The notes under the pieces were generated by a model. The model worked only from the letters and a program-made list of their open reading frames with translations. It searched no databases and was not told where the DNA came from. A program made the position numbers and the translations under genes. From NCBI GenBank assembly GCA_950295325.1, contig OX485808.1, forward strand, positions 3,226,501 to 3,290,500: 64,000 nt of DNA, given 5' to 3'. Shown one piece after another: positions 1 to 12,999 of the stretch. Source of the stretch: Polytrichum commune. Its lineage: Eukaryota; Streptophyta; Polytrichopsida; Polytrichales; Polytrichaceae. How positions within the stretch are numbered: position 1 is the stretch's first letter; every line of letters starts with the position of its first letter.

Positions 1-1538
1 TTACGTGCTCAAAGTTTGTTAACCATTTCTATATTCACTAGTCAACATTATTGGGGGGGGGGGTGGCTATATGAGAACATATATGATCTCTACATGAGAA
101 CCCGTGATTGAAGAGCCAGCCTCCTGGTTTCGAGGAAAGAGAGTGTAGTAGCCTAGCCTTCACATGGCCCTTAAGGCTTCACGGTTTTACTCACTACTAC
201 AAAACTTTGAACTTATCCTCTTCTTGAAAATAAGTACACTATAAGGTGTACGAGCATATGACTTTATACTTTTGGGCTGTTGGATGGGATCGTAAATTGT
301 TGAATGCGGTGGGCAATTGTAAATCGTGAATTGGTATGCATATGTATTCTAAGTGTTGAACATCGGAGTTGAGATGTAAAAGAAAATATTATTGTATTCA
401 CTTTAAAGCTATCACATGTGTCCTCACAAGTGTGTTGAAACTCTGATGAAGATTCGCCATGCACATTTTGGGCTTCAAGATGTCATATGGAGGGCTTTAA
501 GACTACTTCTTGATGTTTTAGCTAAAAGTCTCAACAACGGTTCTATCTATTAGCAGTTCATTTGTTATATGCATTATTTCGTTTGGAGCATCCATAAATG
601 TAAAATAAAGTATAAAGAGACATGAGCTCGTGTAATTGACTTAGACTCAAATACATACCACGTATCTCTTTCAACATAGTCACGTATGACTTTTAATAAG
701 TTATACTAGATATAACTCAATACCATAAACCAAACAAAATATCATTTTAAGACTTGTTGCTCAGGTTTGTACAAATCGGCACGTACCTTGAATAAACACA
801 CCCACGATCAGTTAAGAATTAATCACTAAACCTAAGACAATGTTCTTGTTTTGAGGACACCCTGAACAATCTCATTGTAAAATGTGTGTTTTTGGTGTCT
901 ATTATGCGCTACAATCCTCAACATGTCCAAGCCTCTTACAAAAGGGTGTTTAGTACTAATAGATTCAAGCTCATATAACATATTGTGAACAATCTAAGTT
1001 ATCTAATATTTATGATTTTTTATTACCCTAGTTGGCTAATTGATTTAAAAAGCCTTGGTAAAGCATAATTGACAGTGCTCAATGATGCCGTCAATGGTTT
1101 TGGAAGCATGTCACATGAAACAACACTTGGCTTGTAATATTCTTTTGTCAACCTGCAAGTAATTCCATCAACAACAAAACTGGGTATCCTATGACCATGC
1201 TGATTTTTTTTACTAACATTCCTTGGGAATTTTTTTCATGTACAGATTTGTTTTCGGGCATGACAAAACAAATGTTTTTTATAGGGCAATAAACATTTAA
1301 ATTTTCTTGGTAAATTTTCTTGTAAATTGGATTCACGGTAAGCATGCGAACCGTGAATGTGTAACCTAAGGCTTAAGATGTGTAATGTAAATGCAGTCCA
1401 ATAAAATTTGTTGACTTTCGGGACTTCCTTTCATATATTTTATAAAGTGACTATTATCAGAAGTAAACAACTACGGGAGAGTTTTGAGTGTGGTGTTGAT
1501 GTGAACACATGGGAAGTGCCACCTCAACAAAAACACAC
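1..1538. other. Intergenic, no gene recognised
   Basis: AT-rich. A run of 11 G is at 53-63. Only short unsupported frames on the minus strand. No repeat shared with the rest of the window was seen. Confidence 0.6.
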
Positions 1539-1541
1539 TTA

Positions 1542-2022
1542 GGGCCACTTCACACATGAGCCAAGAGCCTTGACCATGAAATTGTGTGAGCCCGAAAGAA
1601 AGTGTCCAAAGGCCGTCCCAACACACCTCCAAAACTCTTGTAGTGTGGTCACAGACCCTCAAGTGTAGTGCGAAGTCATATGTGACCAGGCCCTCAACCA
1701 AATGCTATTTCAACGAACGTCTATTCATGCGGGTCTTCACACATGATAAAATAGAATAAATCAACGGTTGTGAACATTCAAAGTGCCATGGTCACCCGGT
1801 TTTGTATCAGGCCTACCTCCAAGAGGTGGTTTTTGAAAATAGTCCAAATGACAATGAAATACTTGTATACATGAAAATTAAATGGATCATGTGTAAAGTC
1901 TACATCCGTTGGTCCCTCAAGTGTAGTGTGAAGCAAACTCGGACCGGTTCCGCCTTTTCCACCAATGAGAGTGCTTGAAGTGTAATGGTCACGGGCTCTC
2001 AGTCTTGTGTGTGAAGTGGCCC
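1542..2022 (-). mobile_element. PIF/Harbinger-like MITE, family 1 copy A (481 bp)
   Basis: Begins GGGCCACTTCACACATGAG and ends with the inverse GTGTGTGAAGTGGCCC. It is flanked by TTA at 1539-1541 and 2023-2025, a three-base duplication typical of Tourist/Harbinger elements. It is the same sequence as the copies at 9750, 16264 and 24976 but inverted. No coding capacity is seen. Confidence 0.88.
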
Positions 2023-2025
2023 TTA

Positions 2026-5000
2026 GCTCTCTACACATGGTTGAATACACAGGGTACTAAGGTCAGTGGCATGAGGGACCGGTCAATGGCATGAGTAATC
2101 GAACACCGGTCCTTCAAGAATGTTAGAAATATCTAGCAAGGTGTCCTCAATGGAGTACATACTATTGATTGTAATCTTCGTGTAGATTGTGAGAAAGTGA
2201 ACTAAAACCCATATCCATTTTATACAATTTATAATTGACCACAATTCAATATTGAATTAGTCGGAGTTGAGAACGGGCAATCATCTATTGTAATGAAGTG
2301 GGAAAGTTAAATCACTTTCTTTCCAACTAGCAAAGCATATGATACATGTATGCACATTGAGCAAATGTGTGCATACAAGACGCATGTGTATGTGTGAGGA
2401 TTTGAATAACTATCTTTTGGAATAGCGTAGTTGGATATGATTTGTCTGCATATTGGTATCATTATGAAAGTACTAAGTATATATCCCCTTTTGTTGGGCA
2501 TGGGAGACGTGTATTGGAACTGAAATCTTGACCAATACAAAGCTATCAATGCAGTGTTCTTTAGTTTTCATTATTGCCGATGGCAATGGCATATTTTGTT
2601 CAAAAAGGAAATGTTTCCTTGGACAATAAATAAATAAATTTATGGGTTGCCCAAAAATATGGAGGTAGGCCTATACATAGGCCTATAAAACCACATTACA
2701 TGCTTCGCCTTTCGCTGCTTTACCCAATGAGTTGGTGATTTTGGATTAGCTATCGAGTAAAATAGGTTTGGAGGGTCCGCTCACATGAGCATGCTCATCA
2801 AACATACACAATCTTGAATGACCTTACCACAACTCCTTACACGTGGAACGCAAAAAGAACAATAGGTCGGCTTTGAAAGGAAAATAAGTGTGACCCACCC
2901 AACTACCCTTTGTTTTATAGCATGACCCAACAAACATATAAAATGCCCTAAAATTTGAGCCAATAAAATTAAAAATAAACTCATCACCCAACAATTGATT
3001 CTTTTGCAACAAGATATCCATTGCTTGTACAGGGGAATGCACAAGGTTGAGCAATAATCCGAGACTTCTAACATGTGGAATTTGCATTACGATTGGTACA
3101 CTCAAGATAGACTATCATGTTGTGGTAATGTAGAACGCACCTTGGACTCTCCAAGGGGAACTCATATTAAGCACCCGATTCCAACACCATTCCTCTCCCT
3201 CCCCCCCCCCCCCCTTCCCCAGCCAAATGAACAACTACGTATTACAACATGAACACTACTTACACTATTATTAAGAAAAAAAACTAAAAACACATCTCTT
3301 CAGTCAAAGAAGACAAAATGTCAACGAAGAACAATGTCCATTTTGGGAGGGGGGCCATGTGACTAAGAAAGGTCAAATGAGGATCGAGACTTTGACCGTT
3401 TATGAAGAAAAGAACGGATATGCTCCGATTCATGTGATGTTGATGTCGTTGTGTTTGTAACGTAATTACTAACCCAAACAAAATAATTGGATAAGTTGTC
3501 CGGATTAGGTAAGAGACCGTAGGAGCTCAAGGTGGTCATGATAGTCCTCTCTTCGACCTTGAGGTTATGGAACGTCCGATTGAAGTTGAGATGTGTTCAC
3601 ATCGACTTCGCCTGTTGCCTCACGTGTCTCTTGGAGGAGATCTTAGAAAATAAGTGAGAACAATCTTATAAAATGTTGGTATTGTCTGTGGTCACTATCT
3701 CAACATGGGAAAAAATCTAAGTACTGCATGGGAGTAGAGTCCTTTAGACTCCGGATTGTCGCTAGGGTACCGTAGTCACGATAACATAATGTTTCAGTTG
3801 GAATAGAATACATTTGTAAACTATTGGGCAATGGGTTCACGATGTTTACGTAAACTCATTCATTGCGGAGGTGGAATTGTAGTGAATTATATTAGAGGTT
3901 GGAAATGATCGCTTTTAGAAGAGTTGACTCTGGAAATAGCATCAAAGATCTCAAAATAGTGTAGTAGATTATAGGGGAGTTGGTTTTTACTAGAGCCTCT
4001 CTTCCATCCGTGATGGATGAATTTACATAGACGCCACGAATCTCAAGCCAAACTGTTGTCGCGTTGTGTACATCCAACTGAGTCATCGAATTTATACCAA
4101 AATGGTGTCAAATATATCACCTACTTAATCCTCAATAAAAGAATAAAAACTTGGTCAGAGACAAGCACCAATAACGCTGCCACCGTAGGCGCCCCTTGTT
4201 TTTACACAATATCATTTCAAAAGGAATACAAAACCCTTTATGATGCATCATGGATAACCATGATTAGAATAAGGGTAACCTGCTCATATTCATGTTGGTG
4301 CATGAACACCAACATTTCCTTTTCTTTTTCTAGAATATGTATTTCAAGGATTTTGTGGTCGATCAACTTCATGGTCCCAAAATCCCTCTACGTTTGCATC
4401 CATGGGTATCACATAATAAGTATAGCTAATGACAAACCTTGGCCTTGGTATGAAAAGTCACGAGCAAATATTTGAATTCATTTTTGATATCGCACTTGAC
4501 GATTTCTTGAGGGTGAGTGAAACGCTAAAATTTGTCAAATCATGGTTTTATATGGCCACCAAAAATATTGTTGCTCGCCTACTGTTTATTTCTTCTATTT
4601 TTTTTTACTATACTTGTTCAAAAAATCAATATCGATGTCAAATGTCCACCTGACATTTCCACGTAATCGCATTGAATTCCTAAGCTAATATTTAGTTTGA
4701 AATGAGAAGAATCAACATGTACCCTTCTCGAGAAAGCAACAAACCTCCAAGATTCAAGGTTGAATATGAAAAAGGGTAGGGATAGGGTTTAGGGTTTTAG
4801 GTTTTCTCAAAATGAGCACTATACGCTCATTATTCTCAAGCGCACGGAATATCTCCGGCATGCTCAATAATGTCATGCAATCCACAACGAATAGTGCTTT
4901 GTAATCTATGGTTGACCTATATGGCACACTTGGCCCCTTGCAACCGGTTTGAAGAAATTCCTATACTACCATTGAGTTTGAAATGGAGGAAACACGTGCA

Positions 5001-5270
5001 AAAAACACACATACAAGAAGCATTGGACGGACACATACCCTTCCCCGTTGAAGGAATGAACCTCCTAGATTCAATGTATAATATGACAAGGGTAGAGTAA
5101 AGCTTTCCCCAAACAAGCACAATCCCCTTGTCCTTCTAGGGCCCACGGAACGTCTCTCATGCATGTATGCTTAGTAAAAGCTCTGCAACCATGATGGTTA
5201 AGGGTAGATGGGTATTGAATGGTTGCCTTTTTCCAAATAATCCACTTTCTCACAAGATACAAAAACACAC
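2026..5270. other. Intergenic, no gene recognised
   Basis: Holds the 14-C run at 3201-3214 and a single telobox-like AGGGTTTAGGGTTTTAGG near 4784. The 152-codon plus frame at 4017-4475 has no recognisable motif and unusual composition for a protein, so it is not called. Confidence 0.55.
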
Positions 5271-5274
5271 AACC

Positions 5275-5545
5275 CGTACGAGATGGTTAGCGAATCCAAA
5301 TCGAGACCCTAGCCACATCGATCACAAGTTTTGGAGTTCACATGAATATCTCATTCATTATCAACCCAAAGATCCCCATGCTCTTTGAACGAGCAAACAA
5401 CCCCCATTGATTACTAAAACTAGATTGGTCATCATATTTCAAACATGTAGTCCGATCTCTTTTGAACATGTGTCTTTTTGGTATCCATTATGGGAGGCAC
5501 ACCTAACCACTTACAACACTCGTTTAATTATAGATGTATGTTGAA
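5275..5545 (+). repeat. Dispersed repeat family X, copy 1
   Basis: Shares with 28455, 46735 and 55310 the order GAGATGGTTAGCGAATCCAA, a stretch ending CATATCTCATTCATTATCAA, then TGTAGTCCGATCTCTTTT and GTGTCTTTTTGGTATCCATT. No coding sequence; class unknown. Confidence 0.6.
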
Positions 5546-5584
5546 AACAAGTAACTGAATTAGAAAGCACATCTACCTTAACTA

Positions 5585-6317
5585 GTATTGTTATCCCTCT
5601 TTAGTATGACGCGTTTGGGAAACACACACAAAAAAGTCGTATTACCGAGGTGTCGTCTTCTCATTAATATGACAAATGGCGTAAAGTTGTTGAATTATTG
5701 AGGGAATACGAAAACATAAGAAATATGAGCTTAAAATATATAGACAACGAGTTTAAGCAGTTTAGATGGTATGAATTAATAACTTGTAACTCCAAACAAA
5801 TACAAATATTCTCAAGAGCTCTTGAAATAGGAGTACAAAGATCTTCAGTGTTGCCTACCCAAGTTAGCAACTACCATCTTATTTAAATTCCCTACTAACT
5901 TTTGAAAACCAATAACTTCATTAACACCAAACTATAAAGAGTTTTCTAATAAGAAACTAGACAACAACGATGTGCGGCGTTGAGCAACACACTAGGCAGG
6001 AGACCACTCCGACCCTAACCATGTCCATTGTGCATTAGCAACCCTAATCCTCACTAAGTTCCCAATAGTAAGCAACGTTCCCAAGTAGTTCCCAAGCGAA
6101 AAATGGATGCATTTTAGATGTACATAACATAGATGGAAAGGAAGGTTAGCATTAACTACCTCTTTGATATGGCAAACCGGGGATTCTAAATGTCGCGTTA
6201 TCGAGCGCCGGAGGTCATGTAAAAGAGGGAGTCGTGAAATGTCACGAAAACGTGTGGTAATATCATCGAGGGGTGTCGTATAAACTACACGAGTGTCGTG
6301 TTAACGAGGTTAGAGTG
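5585..6317 (+). mobile_element. pogo-like non-autonomous element, 733 bp (copy R1)
   Basis: Homologous over its length, with indels, to the inverted copy at 30857-31561. TA is present at both ends (5583-5584 and 6318-6319). The right end, read inward, is CACTCTAACCTCGTTAACAC. The interior has repeated motifs of the type CGAGGTGTCGT and GTATGACGC near both ends, like the subterminal repeats of pogo-derived MITEs. No coding sequence is recognised. Confidence 0.72.
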
Positions 6318-6777
6318 TATTTCGTAACCTACAATCAATGTCCATGGCTCCGAATATTGCCCAAGCTTACTAAGCAATACACGAGACCCGGTGCATGGAG
6401 CGGCCATTGGTTACTTTTGGGTTGCCCTTGTACACCAAGAGAGGTGGTACAAAGGAGGCCTCAGATTTCGGTGCGATTTATCAATTGATCGATCGGGAAG
6501 AGTGCTTCACAAGCACACGAGGATCGGGCAAGTGCCTTTTGCCCCCTCCGTGGACCAAGTCTCAAGATCTACGGACGTCGTAGATCTCGGGGGTGAATTC
6601 TACCCAGGACAAAGATTCTGCAGTGGCGATGGCCGTTCTCGAACTCCCCGTATGGTAAAGTACACAGAGAAAGTCTTGAGGGAAAGGCTGGGGGGAAAGG
6701 CCTACTAAGTTAAAGTCCCTCCTGAGTGGGGTGCGGCGGCAGCCACAGCCACAGCCCCTGGCCCAAAGGGCCTGTCA

Positions 6778-7130
6778 AGGTGTGTGGGTGTTATGTGGTT
6801 CGTGTTTTCCAAGGTTCAAAAACTTCTGTCGATTAGATTTACACGACGAAACCCTCGTGTTGGATGAGCAACTCCACGATGAAACATATGCAAAAACCCG
6901 GACTGGAAATCGGATGTTCCCTGCTTTGGATCTGGTTGTCGGAAGTGCATGTTTGTTGGTCTTTTAACTGGATGTATAGGTATTTTTTCCAATTGTGTTT
7001 CACTGTTGAGTGTAGAGTAGTTATCGATCTTTGAAGACGTAGTCCGATCTCTCCTTTAAATGTGTGTCTTTACAATGTTTGAACCACGTATTAAACAAAT
7101 GTAGCCACTTTTGTGTTGTTTGCCTTAAGT
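6778..7130 (+). repeat. Dispersed repeat family Y, copy 1
   Basis: Shares with 51520 the order GTTATGTGGTTCGTGTTTTC, GATTAGATTTACACGACG, GAAACATATGCAAAAA, a gap, GAGTGTAGAGTAGTTATCGA and ACGTAGTCCGATCTC. The last motif is also in family X, so X and Y may be parts of one larger element. Confidence 0.58.
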
Positions 7131-8962
7131 TGCCATCGGCATGGATTGATGGTGTTGCTTCATTCTTGAGTTGGTCTAATTTTGTATGTATGTGATTGTG
7201 AAATGACCATTACAAGGATTAGAGGCCCCTTGACTGACGACTACTGCCTTCTTTTGAAGGTGAACACATGGAGTATGTGCAAACGAGCTGGCCAACATCT
7301 ATTCTCTTACCCTCACAGGCAAGCCCCTAGGTTCCCACATCGTTGGGTTGGAAGTGCCAAATTCACTTGGATAAACCCCCCCCCCCACTATGATTGAGTG
7401 GATCATAGGTGGTAGGGCACACCATAAATCCAATGCTAGGAAGGTCACTCGTGTTTGTTGACAAGTTTTAGTATGGAGATTGGAGAGAAAATATCAACCC
7501 TCTGAGCCCACCGATGGACAAGATTAAGTAAGCCAAGTTGTCCTAATAATTGTCATGAAGAACCTTAGTATCCTTAAGCTTATAGTGTTTGCATATTTCC
7601 ACCACATTACACGCCTATCGCATACACTTTGAGCACATTTGTTTGAGCACATTCTCAACTAATTGAAGTTAATTAGTGTGAACTCCACAATATAGAATCA
7701 TATCCACTCCATTTAGATGTTTGACACAATGTCGACTTTCTTAGGGTTACAAACAAATCTATCCTAATAAATCTTCAAGTGAACCATATGACACTAGATA
7801 TCATATGTAGTGTGCTACCTAGTAAGACCACACAATCCCCCTAGTGAATGTGAGTTGAGCACCGAGGTGGATCCACAAATCCCAACCTCTAAAATCTCCA
7901 CTCATTGAAAAAGGGTAACACATCACACATTTTTTCTAGCACCTACTACCTAGTAGTTTTTGAATGTACTTTGCTTGAATTAGGGTGCATTTCCATACGA
8001 GAAGCAGAAAACGAAACTATGATGATGTCACCGAGAATCTATGGCAATTCTTGATATGCGCCCCACAACTTCCACCTTGTAATACGTGTTTCGTATAAAG
8101 TGGAATGTTGATATGCAATGTAGTTGTAGAATCCAAAGCGACAATAGAGATGCCATTAAAAGGTCGAATAGAGGGTGAAACACAAGGGGAAAAAAATCCG
8201 ACTTTCATAGGCAATTTCATAAAGCTTGTCTCCATGGTGTTAGGACCTATAAAGAAAGACGTGGTTAAAGATTATTTTCCTCCTATTCGGCTTCGTTGGA
8301 GTATGATTCCAAGTTAAATGAACATGTAAATTGAGTTTGGGAGCTATGAGGGGAGTGAAATCGGTGGGCCAAGTATTATGCTTGTAACCAGAGTGTTTGC
8401 TGGAACCATAGAGTTTTTGACTAACAACTCCAATGACAAGATGCACCTCCAATGGATGGTTTTGGCTCTCATCCTTGGATGGATAACTCTATTGCATGGC
8501 ACAAATTCTACATTCCAACCATGTGATGCCATGACCTCAAAATTTCATTGTGGTGTAAGTTTTAATTATAGTTTTTTGGCGGCATCAATACTCAAAAATC
8601 ATTTGTTGTCCAACTTTAAAATATACAATATGATTTATAGAATCATATTCACATAGGGGTAAGTATGTTACAATTGTAGGTAGAATAACCTGATTTTCAA
8701 GAGACCTACATACATGTTATTCACCAGCAAGTCCAAATGTTTTGGGAAAGACACCTCTTTGTCAAGTGTTAATTAAGTAGTTAACAATGGACGGGCTTTC
8801 AGTCCATGACCATCATGTCTATACAACTCCCTAGATGCATGAAAAAATTAGTGTCAAATATTTGACCATGGGTTCCGGTCAAGTATCTTCCATCATACAT
8901 ATAGTTATGAGATTTGTGACGAGAATAGCACTAGCTTATTACTAAGGAAAGAATAGCCCCAC
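7131..8962. other. Intergenic, no gene recognised
   Basis: Short frames only (70-92 codons at 8105 and 8378, plus strand), without motifs or splice-supported extension. A run of 11 C is at 7377-7387. Confidence 0.55.
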
Positions 8963-9281
8963 TACACTCTAACCTCTCTAATACCACACTTTGTGACAAC
9001 CAAAGTGCATGTGATATTAAGAAGGTGTGTAGTGTTAACATGGATGCGTGATAAATTAGTGTAGCATGTGACATTATGGAATAACACAAAGTCAACATTA
9101 CACTAATGACATTGATGACAGCGTGATGCATGTGAGGATGTGGTTTGAATTCTTTGGTGGATTATTTATCATCAAAACTCATGATATACGGGAAAGAATT
9201 ATGACAACAAGGAGCTGAGCACATCCATTCCCTAAGATTGGGATATAATAGAGGGAGTGAAATTATGGAGGTTAAGGTGTA
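8963..9281 (+). mobile_element. pogo-like MITE, small family, copy 1 (about 319 bp)
   Basis: The ends are inverted: TACACTCTAACCTCTCTAAT at the left and, inward from the right, TACACCTTAACCTCCATAAT. A subterminal hairpin (CTAATACCAC to GTGATATTA) follows the left end. The same sequence recurs at 42770-43068, and related ends bound 40647-41119. TA duplications fit pogo/Tc1-mariner. Confidence 0.65.
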
Positions 9282-9749
9282 ATTAGATATTTTCCTCTTT
9301 AAATAGTTAACTTACGTATTTAGGCTAGTGAACAATTACAGTAGCAACACCCAGGGGAATGATCACTTACTTTCCAGATTCAAAATATGCAACATGATTT
9401 CGAATATGCTATCAAATATGATATGATATGAGCATACATAGAATAACCAGTTCTTCAAGAGATCCACCGGTTTTCCAACAGATCCACCAGTTTTTCAGCT
9501 CCAATAGTTTGGGAAAGAGACCCGTCTCACTATTTTAGTAATAAAGGATCATGGGCTAAATAGTAAGTTTCAGTGCATGATCATTATATCTGCACTCCTA
9601 GATGTGTGAAAAAATTAGGGTCGGAATATTCTATTATGTCTTAATTAGGTTGGGAATCTTCCCCCAAGCATTTAGTATGCGATTCTTGATGTGATTAGTA
9701 CTTGGAAGCAAAGATTAGCCTAATTGGATCTTTCCCTCTTGGAGATTAA

Positions 9750-10247
9750 GGGTCACTTCACACACGAGACCGAGAGCCCATGACCATTACACTTCAAGCA
9801 CTCTCATTGGTGGAAAAGGCGAGGCCGGTCCAAGTTCACTTCACACTAAGCTTGAGGGACCGATGGAGAATGTGAATGCAAGATGGATGTAAAGTCAACA
9901 TGGATTCCTACATGGCATCAAATGGATCATGTTTCATGGTCACTTGCATTATTTTCAAAAACCACTTCTTGGAGGTAGGCCTAACACAAAAGCAAGAGAC
10001 CACGGCACTCCGAACGCTCATAATTATTGTTTTGTTCTATTTTATCATGTGTGAGGATCCACATGAATAGAGTTCATTAAAATAATATTTGGTTGAGGGC
10101 CTAGTCACACATGACTTCACACTACACTTGAGGGTCCGTGACCACACTACTTGATTTTGGAAGCGTGTTGGGACGGCCTTTGGACACTTTCTTTTGGGTT
10201 CTTACAATTTCATGGTCACGGCTCTTGGCTCATGTGTGAAGTGGCCC
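9750..10247 (+). mobile_element. PIF/Harbinger-like MITE, family 1 copy B (498 bp)
   Basis: Begins GGGTCACTTCACACACGAG and ends TGTGTGAAGTGGCCC, flanked by TAA at 9747-9749 and 10248-10250. The interior matches copies C and D through the segment CACTCTCATTGGTGGAAAA and the segment GGCCTTTGGACACTTTCTTT. Short open frames inside are not coding. Confidence 0.9.
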
Positions 10248-10830
10248 TAAGCTAGTGAGCATGTTACTATACTAAATAGTCCTATTAGTGTGGATGGAAA
10301 ATTAGCATACAAATCGTTAGCATGGGCCACACTAATTTGTAGTCAAGGTGGAAAAAATCCGGGTTAAGTCTTCATGAAGACCTCCGACCAACACATTAAT
10401 TACTAGTCATAGGACAATAGTGGCACAAAATCAAATAACCACCCATGCATCCAAATATCCACTTTCGATGCCCCAGGTTAAATCACATCCGTGTTCGGCT
10501 GGGCACCACCCCTCCCATGCCTCCTTCACTACTTGGTGTTCCTATCCGCATATGTGTGGGAACTCCTTGTTGGGAATCAATGTGACAATAGCCAGTCACT
10601 GAAGCCATTTAGGTCCTTTGGCATGTGAAGGAACTCCATCAATTAACTTGGGAATAATGAAAGTGATGTTAACTCGATTATTTGTAATTTTGATTTGGCA
10701 TTGTCATGTTGGTTCCCGACGAGGAAGAGTGCCCACGCAGGTGCGGGTAGGAAGACCGGACAGTGAAGGAGGCGTGGGAGGGACGGGGCCCAGCTGAACA
10801 CATATGTGATCCAGCCCCGGGCACTTTCGA

Positions 10831-10975
10831 TAATCATAACTAAATCTAGGATAGTCCGTTTTTCAATCCAATGTTTGCATATGTTTCATCTTAGATTTGC
10901 TAATGCAACACTAATCAACAGAAGTTGGAGGACATGGAAAACGAACCAAATAACACCCACATATATACCTCGTGA
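10831..10975 (-). repeat. Dispersed repeat family Y, partial inverted copy
   Basis: Contains TTTGCATATGTTTCATCTTA, GCTAATGCAACACTAATC and CGAACCAAATAACACCCAC, the inverse of the first half of copies 1 and 2. Confidence 0.58.
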
Positions 10976-12939
10976 GAATTAGCATGAGCTCTAGAAATTT
11001 TTGTGGCCCGTAGTGAGTTAATAGGACCATTTAGCGTACCTATTAGGGATTCTAGAAGGGAATGATAGGGTCTTAAGTTCAGGTGGGCGACGGCGACGGC
11101 CTCATTCATTCATCCAGTCATTCACCGTTCATTTAATGCTGGCATATTCATTGAGTGACGGCGACGGCGGTCCCTTCCATTGAAGACAAACAGCAGCCGG
11201 AGTCAGCTGTCCCTAATTCCTCATTCAAAAGTACCAATATTTTTACTATTGGCACTTCTAATAGATTGTTTAGAATTTAAGTCAATTATATTAAGTATCT
11301 CATCAAACTTCTTGAGATTGAGATTGAGGTTTTGTTAGTTAGTTAGGGATAGACATCATGTTGATTTTTGAGTCATATTATGTGAGCACGCAGTCCAATA
11401 TTGTTTAAACACATGTTTTTATAGTGTCTTTTCTTGGATCAAATATAGGTGTTCAAATTATTGCTATGCTCGATTTAGGCATGTTTATCTTAAGATGAAT
11501 TTTTGAAGTAATCATTGTTTTATATCATAATGGTAGGATCGAAGGTGTATCTATTTCTCATGCTTAAAAAGTAGAAGAATGATGTGTATATTTGAAGCAC
11601 ATGTATTTTTGGCGTTTTTCTTCTTCTTAAGAACAAGCTTAGACATACATCACTCAAAAACATGTGTCCAAATGAAAGGACCGACCACAAAAGGTCCATT
11701 ACATTACATTGGTTTTAAAATAACGATGTTAATGTGCAATTTGCAAAATATATGGGAGGTGATGTGGCACTTGAGTATGGGTAAAAGAATTGGATAGTGT
11801 GACCCACGTTTTTCACAATATAAGGAATGTGGTTCTATTGTGGCCACTTTCAAGTTTGTTGACAATTTTTGATTGTAGGATAGGATTGGTAATTGGTCTT
11901 GTCCAAATGTTTGAATGCAAATAGCAAAGATTGTCATATCAAATTTTAAAATAAGAGCTCAAAGTGAAGATCTTTTCTCACTTTAAAGTTTGATTACATA
12001 GGTTGTCCACCTCTGAGAGGGACATTATTCTACAAGGTCCAACCAATTTTTGTGATGTTTGTTTTGGAATTGGTGCCTACAAAATTGACAACACCATTGT
12101 CCACCTTGGTATCCCAATGATAGCCATATCTTCTCTTCCCTCACTCTTATCACATGGTAGGCCCTCTAAGTTGTGTAAATTGTTGCACCTAGAATGGGGT
12201 ACGGCCACGGTTGTCCTACGAACAAACACTTTATTCACTCCGGCCCCTAGTAGGGACCGGAGTTCTTCTTCTTCTTCTGCACCTAGAATGATTATTGTAT
12301 TTTGAGGTCAAAATCTAATCTTATGGTACCACATGACTTTTGAAGCTTGTTCTTAACCACAAGCCTTGCAAGATACCACTAAAGTACATGTTTTGTTCAG
12401 AAGAGTGACCACAAAAGGCCCACACTAAATATGTAGGCGGGATGCGGGTGGGGTGGGGGTGTTACTAATTCTTAATTAGATACCTATTTTTGAATGGTCG
12501 GTGGTTAGGTGGGGATCCATGAACAAACACCGTTCAATACAAATTTACAATGTTGAAAAACAAAAAACGGGACTATGTCTTCAAAGCTTTTCAACTACTC
12601 TACGCACATTAGTCAACGCAATTAGGAAGGAGGGGTGTGGGGAGGCAATGCTCCTTTTTGACCGGTCCACCTTCATTTCATTTGATAAGTTGTTTTTTGT
12701 GCCTTTCAATGTGACGGACAACATCAAAACCTACCTTTCAAATGACCGCTTGAGAAAATCTTAATATTTCACACAAAATTCAAGATGAACCCATATTCAT
12801 TCAAAATTAAATGTAGAGAAATGTGAACTTCTTACAATATTTAGTTCAAATTAAGAACTCTTTGATATCTCATGTTGTGTCATAACTCATATACTACCCT
12901 TCAATTCATATTCTCTACCTCTATCCCACATGATGGTAT
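10976..12939. other. Intergenic, no gene recognised
   Basis: A GGCGACGGCGACGGC-like GC patch occurs near 11085-11170, repeated twice (GACGGCGACGGC). Otherwise AT-rich without coding signals. A short phrase, AGTGACCACAAAAGGCCCAC, at 12404 recurs at 43135. Confidence 0.5.
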
Positions 12940-12999
12940 TCACATCAAAGCATCTTAAGCGTTCAACTTCAACGAAGCTCACGAGTGGCTCTTGATGGA

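Noticed and set aside
4017-4475. 152-codon plus-strand frame
   Set aside because: No recognisable motif, no splice-supported extension, composition of random AT-rich sequence.
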